Shown: piece by piece, positions 13,208 through 13,490 of the stretch
Layout of the letters: every line of letters starts with the position of its first letter
How positions within the stretch are numbered: the first letter of the stretch is position 1
Source: Sulfurimonas sp. UBA6014
Lineage (GTDB): Bacteria > Campylobacterota > Campylobacteria > Campylobacterales > Sulfurimonadaceae
DNA length: 13,490 bases
Assembly: GCA_002428085.1 (NCBI GenBank)
Contig: DJAA01000009.1
Location: 1-13,490 of the forward strand
Direction: 5' to 3'
Notes under the pieces: generated by a model
What the model was told of the DNA's origin: nothing
The model's database searches: none
The model's input: only the letters and a program-made list of their open reading frames with translations
Translations under genes and position numbers: made by a program

Positions 13208-13231
13208 AACTATGCCATTTAAAGCATAGTT
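13208..13231. repeat. Perfect 8-bp inverted repeat
   Basis: AACTATGC and GCATAGTT are separated by 8 nt (CATTTAAA). It is the third inverted repeat in under 100 bp after rnhB. On the plus strand it is followed by TAAAAGCC, not a U-run, so a simple terminator is not supported. Confidence 0.45.
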
Positions 13232-13255
13232 TAAAAGCCTTACATCCTAATTTAT

Positions 13256-13286
13256 TATAGAAAAAGTTGCTTCTATATTTTAGTTT
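13256..13286 (+). terminator. AT-rich hairpin followed by T-rich DNA
   Basis: TATAGAA and TTCTATA pair perfectly around an 8-nt loop (13263-13270) and are followed on the plus strand by TTTTAGTTTTC, with more T-runs to about 13311. The stem has a single G-C pair, so it would be weak. With the upstream hairpins it may help end rnhB transcription before the opposing gene. The rest of 13141-13333 holds no ORF that I can support. Confidence 0.3.
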
Positions 13287-13333
13287 TCTAGTTTTTTCAT
13301 GATCTTTTTTTTACATACAATCTTTAGAATAGA

Positions 13334-13490
13334 TTATTTATTAAAATCAATCTTTAAATCGGGATATTTTTCTTGAAATATGCGTTCGTTTTGATTCATA
13401 ATCGCTGTTCCCTCAGCGGAATCCTTATTTCCTTGTTCTATATTTTGTTTACCGATGGTCATATCATGGTCTCCACTTTTTACAAGTTTT
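13334..13490 (-). CDS. Hypothetical protein, 3' end only (runs off window)
   Basis: On the minus strand a frame is open from the window edge (first full codon at 13489) to TAA at 13334-13336, giving the last 51 residues of a protein. The sequence reads KLVKSGDHDMTIGKQNIEQG, then NKDSAEGTAIMNQNERIFQE and KYPDLKIDFNK. It is hydrophilic and has natural-looking composition and codon use, which is why I call it coding despite its small size. I do not recognise the family. It is convergent with rnhB, with 193 bp between them. No obvious terminator with a U-tract follows it on its own strand. Confidence 0.55.
   Translation of the reverse strand, partial: KLVKSGDHDMTIGKQNIEQGNKDSAEGTAIMNQNERIFQEKYPDLKIDFNK

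Noticed and set aside
1..13490. CRISPR arrays, rRNA genes, insertion sequences, toxin-antitoxin or other defence systems
   Set aside because: No regularly spaced direct repeats, rRNA-like sequence or transposase, and no paired small genes of that kind, were seen. The ATPase belongs to a family sometimes found in accessory regions, but it has no partner gene here.

Overview
The window looks like a chromosomal segment of a Campylobacterota (Epsilonproteobacteria), most like Sulfurimonas or Sulfuricurvum. Evidence: moderately AT-rich DNA, the single minus-strand order S10-spc-secY-map-infA, absence of rpmD (L30) between rpsE and rplO, a short zinc-type S14, TGATAAAAT-type promoters, and SecY/Map sequences typical of that group. 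The genus is inferred from remembered protein style, not from a search.

Layout. (1) 1-558, plus strand: 3' part of a gene ending in a cyclic-nucleotide-binding domain. Its frame is open from base 1, so it is cut by the window edge. It converges on infA and overlaps it by 20 bp. (2) 11269 down to 539, minus strand: one long array of 23 genes, rpsJ-rplC-rplD-rplW-rplB-rpsS-rplV-rpsC-rplP-rpmC-rpsQ-rplN-rplX-rplE-rpsN-rpsH-rplF-rplR-rpsE-rplO-secY-map-infA. Nearly all junctions are between a 14-nt overlap and an 18-nt gap, and six are 1-nt TAATG stop/start overlaps. The one exception is a 151-nt non-coding gap between rpsN and rpsH that can fold into several strong, partly exclusive hairpins. 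(3) 11270-11429: divergent promoter region. (4) 11430-12494, plus strand: a divergent AAA_14/DUF4143-type ATPase. (5) 12586-13140, plus strand: rnhB (RNase HII). (6) 13141-13333: non-coding, rich in inverted repeats. (7) 13334-13490, minus strand: the 3' end of an unrecognised gene running off the window.

The ribosomal array supplies proteins of both subunits plus the SecY translocon core, methionine aminopeptidase and IF-1, so it couples ribosome assembly, initiation, N-terminal processing and membrane export in one transcription unit. The usual alpha-operon genes (rpmJ, rpsM, rpsK, rpsD, rpoA, rplQ) do not follow infA here.

Most of the window is ordinary housekeeping DNA and I see no clearly new multi-gene system. 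The item most worth a second look is the structured spacer in front of rpsH (4968-5118), a candidate cis-acting RNA or small inverted-repeat insertion inside an otherwise gapless operon. Next are the degenerate ATPase beside rpsJ, with a possibly leaderless start under a perfect inverted repeat, and the repeat-rich segment after rnhB.
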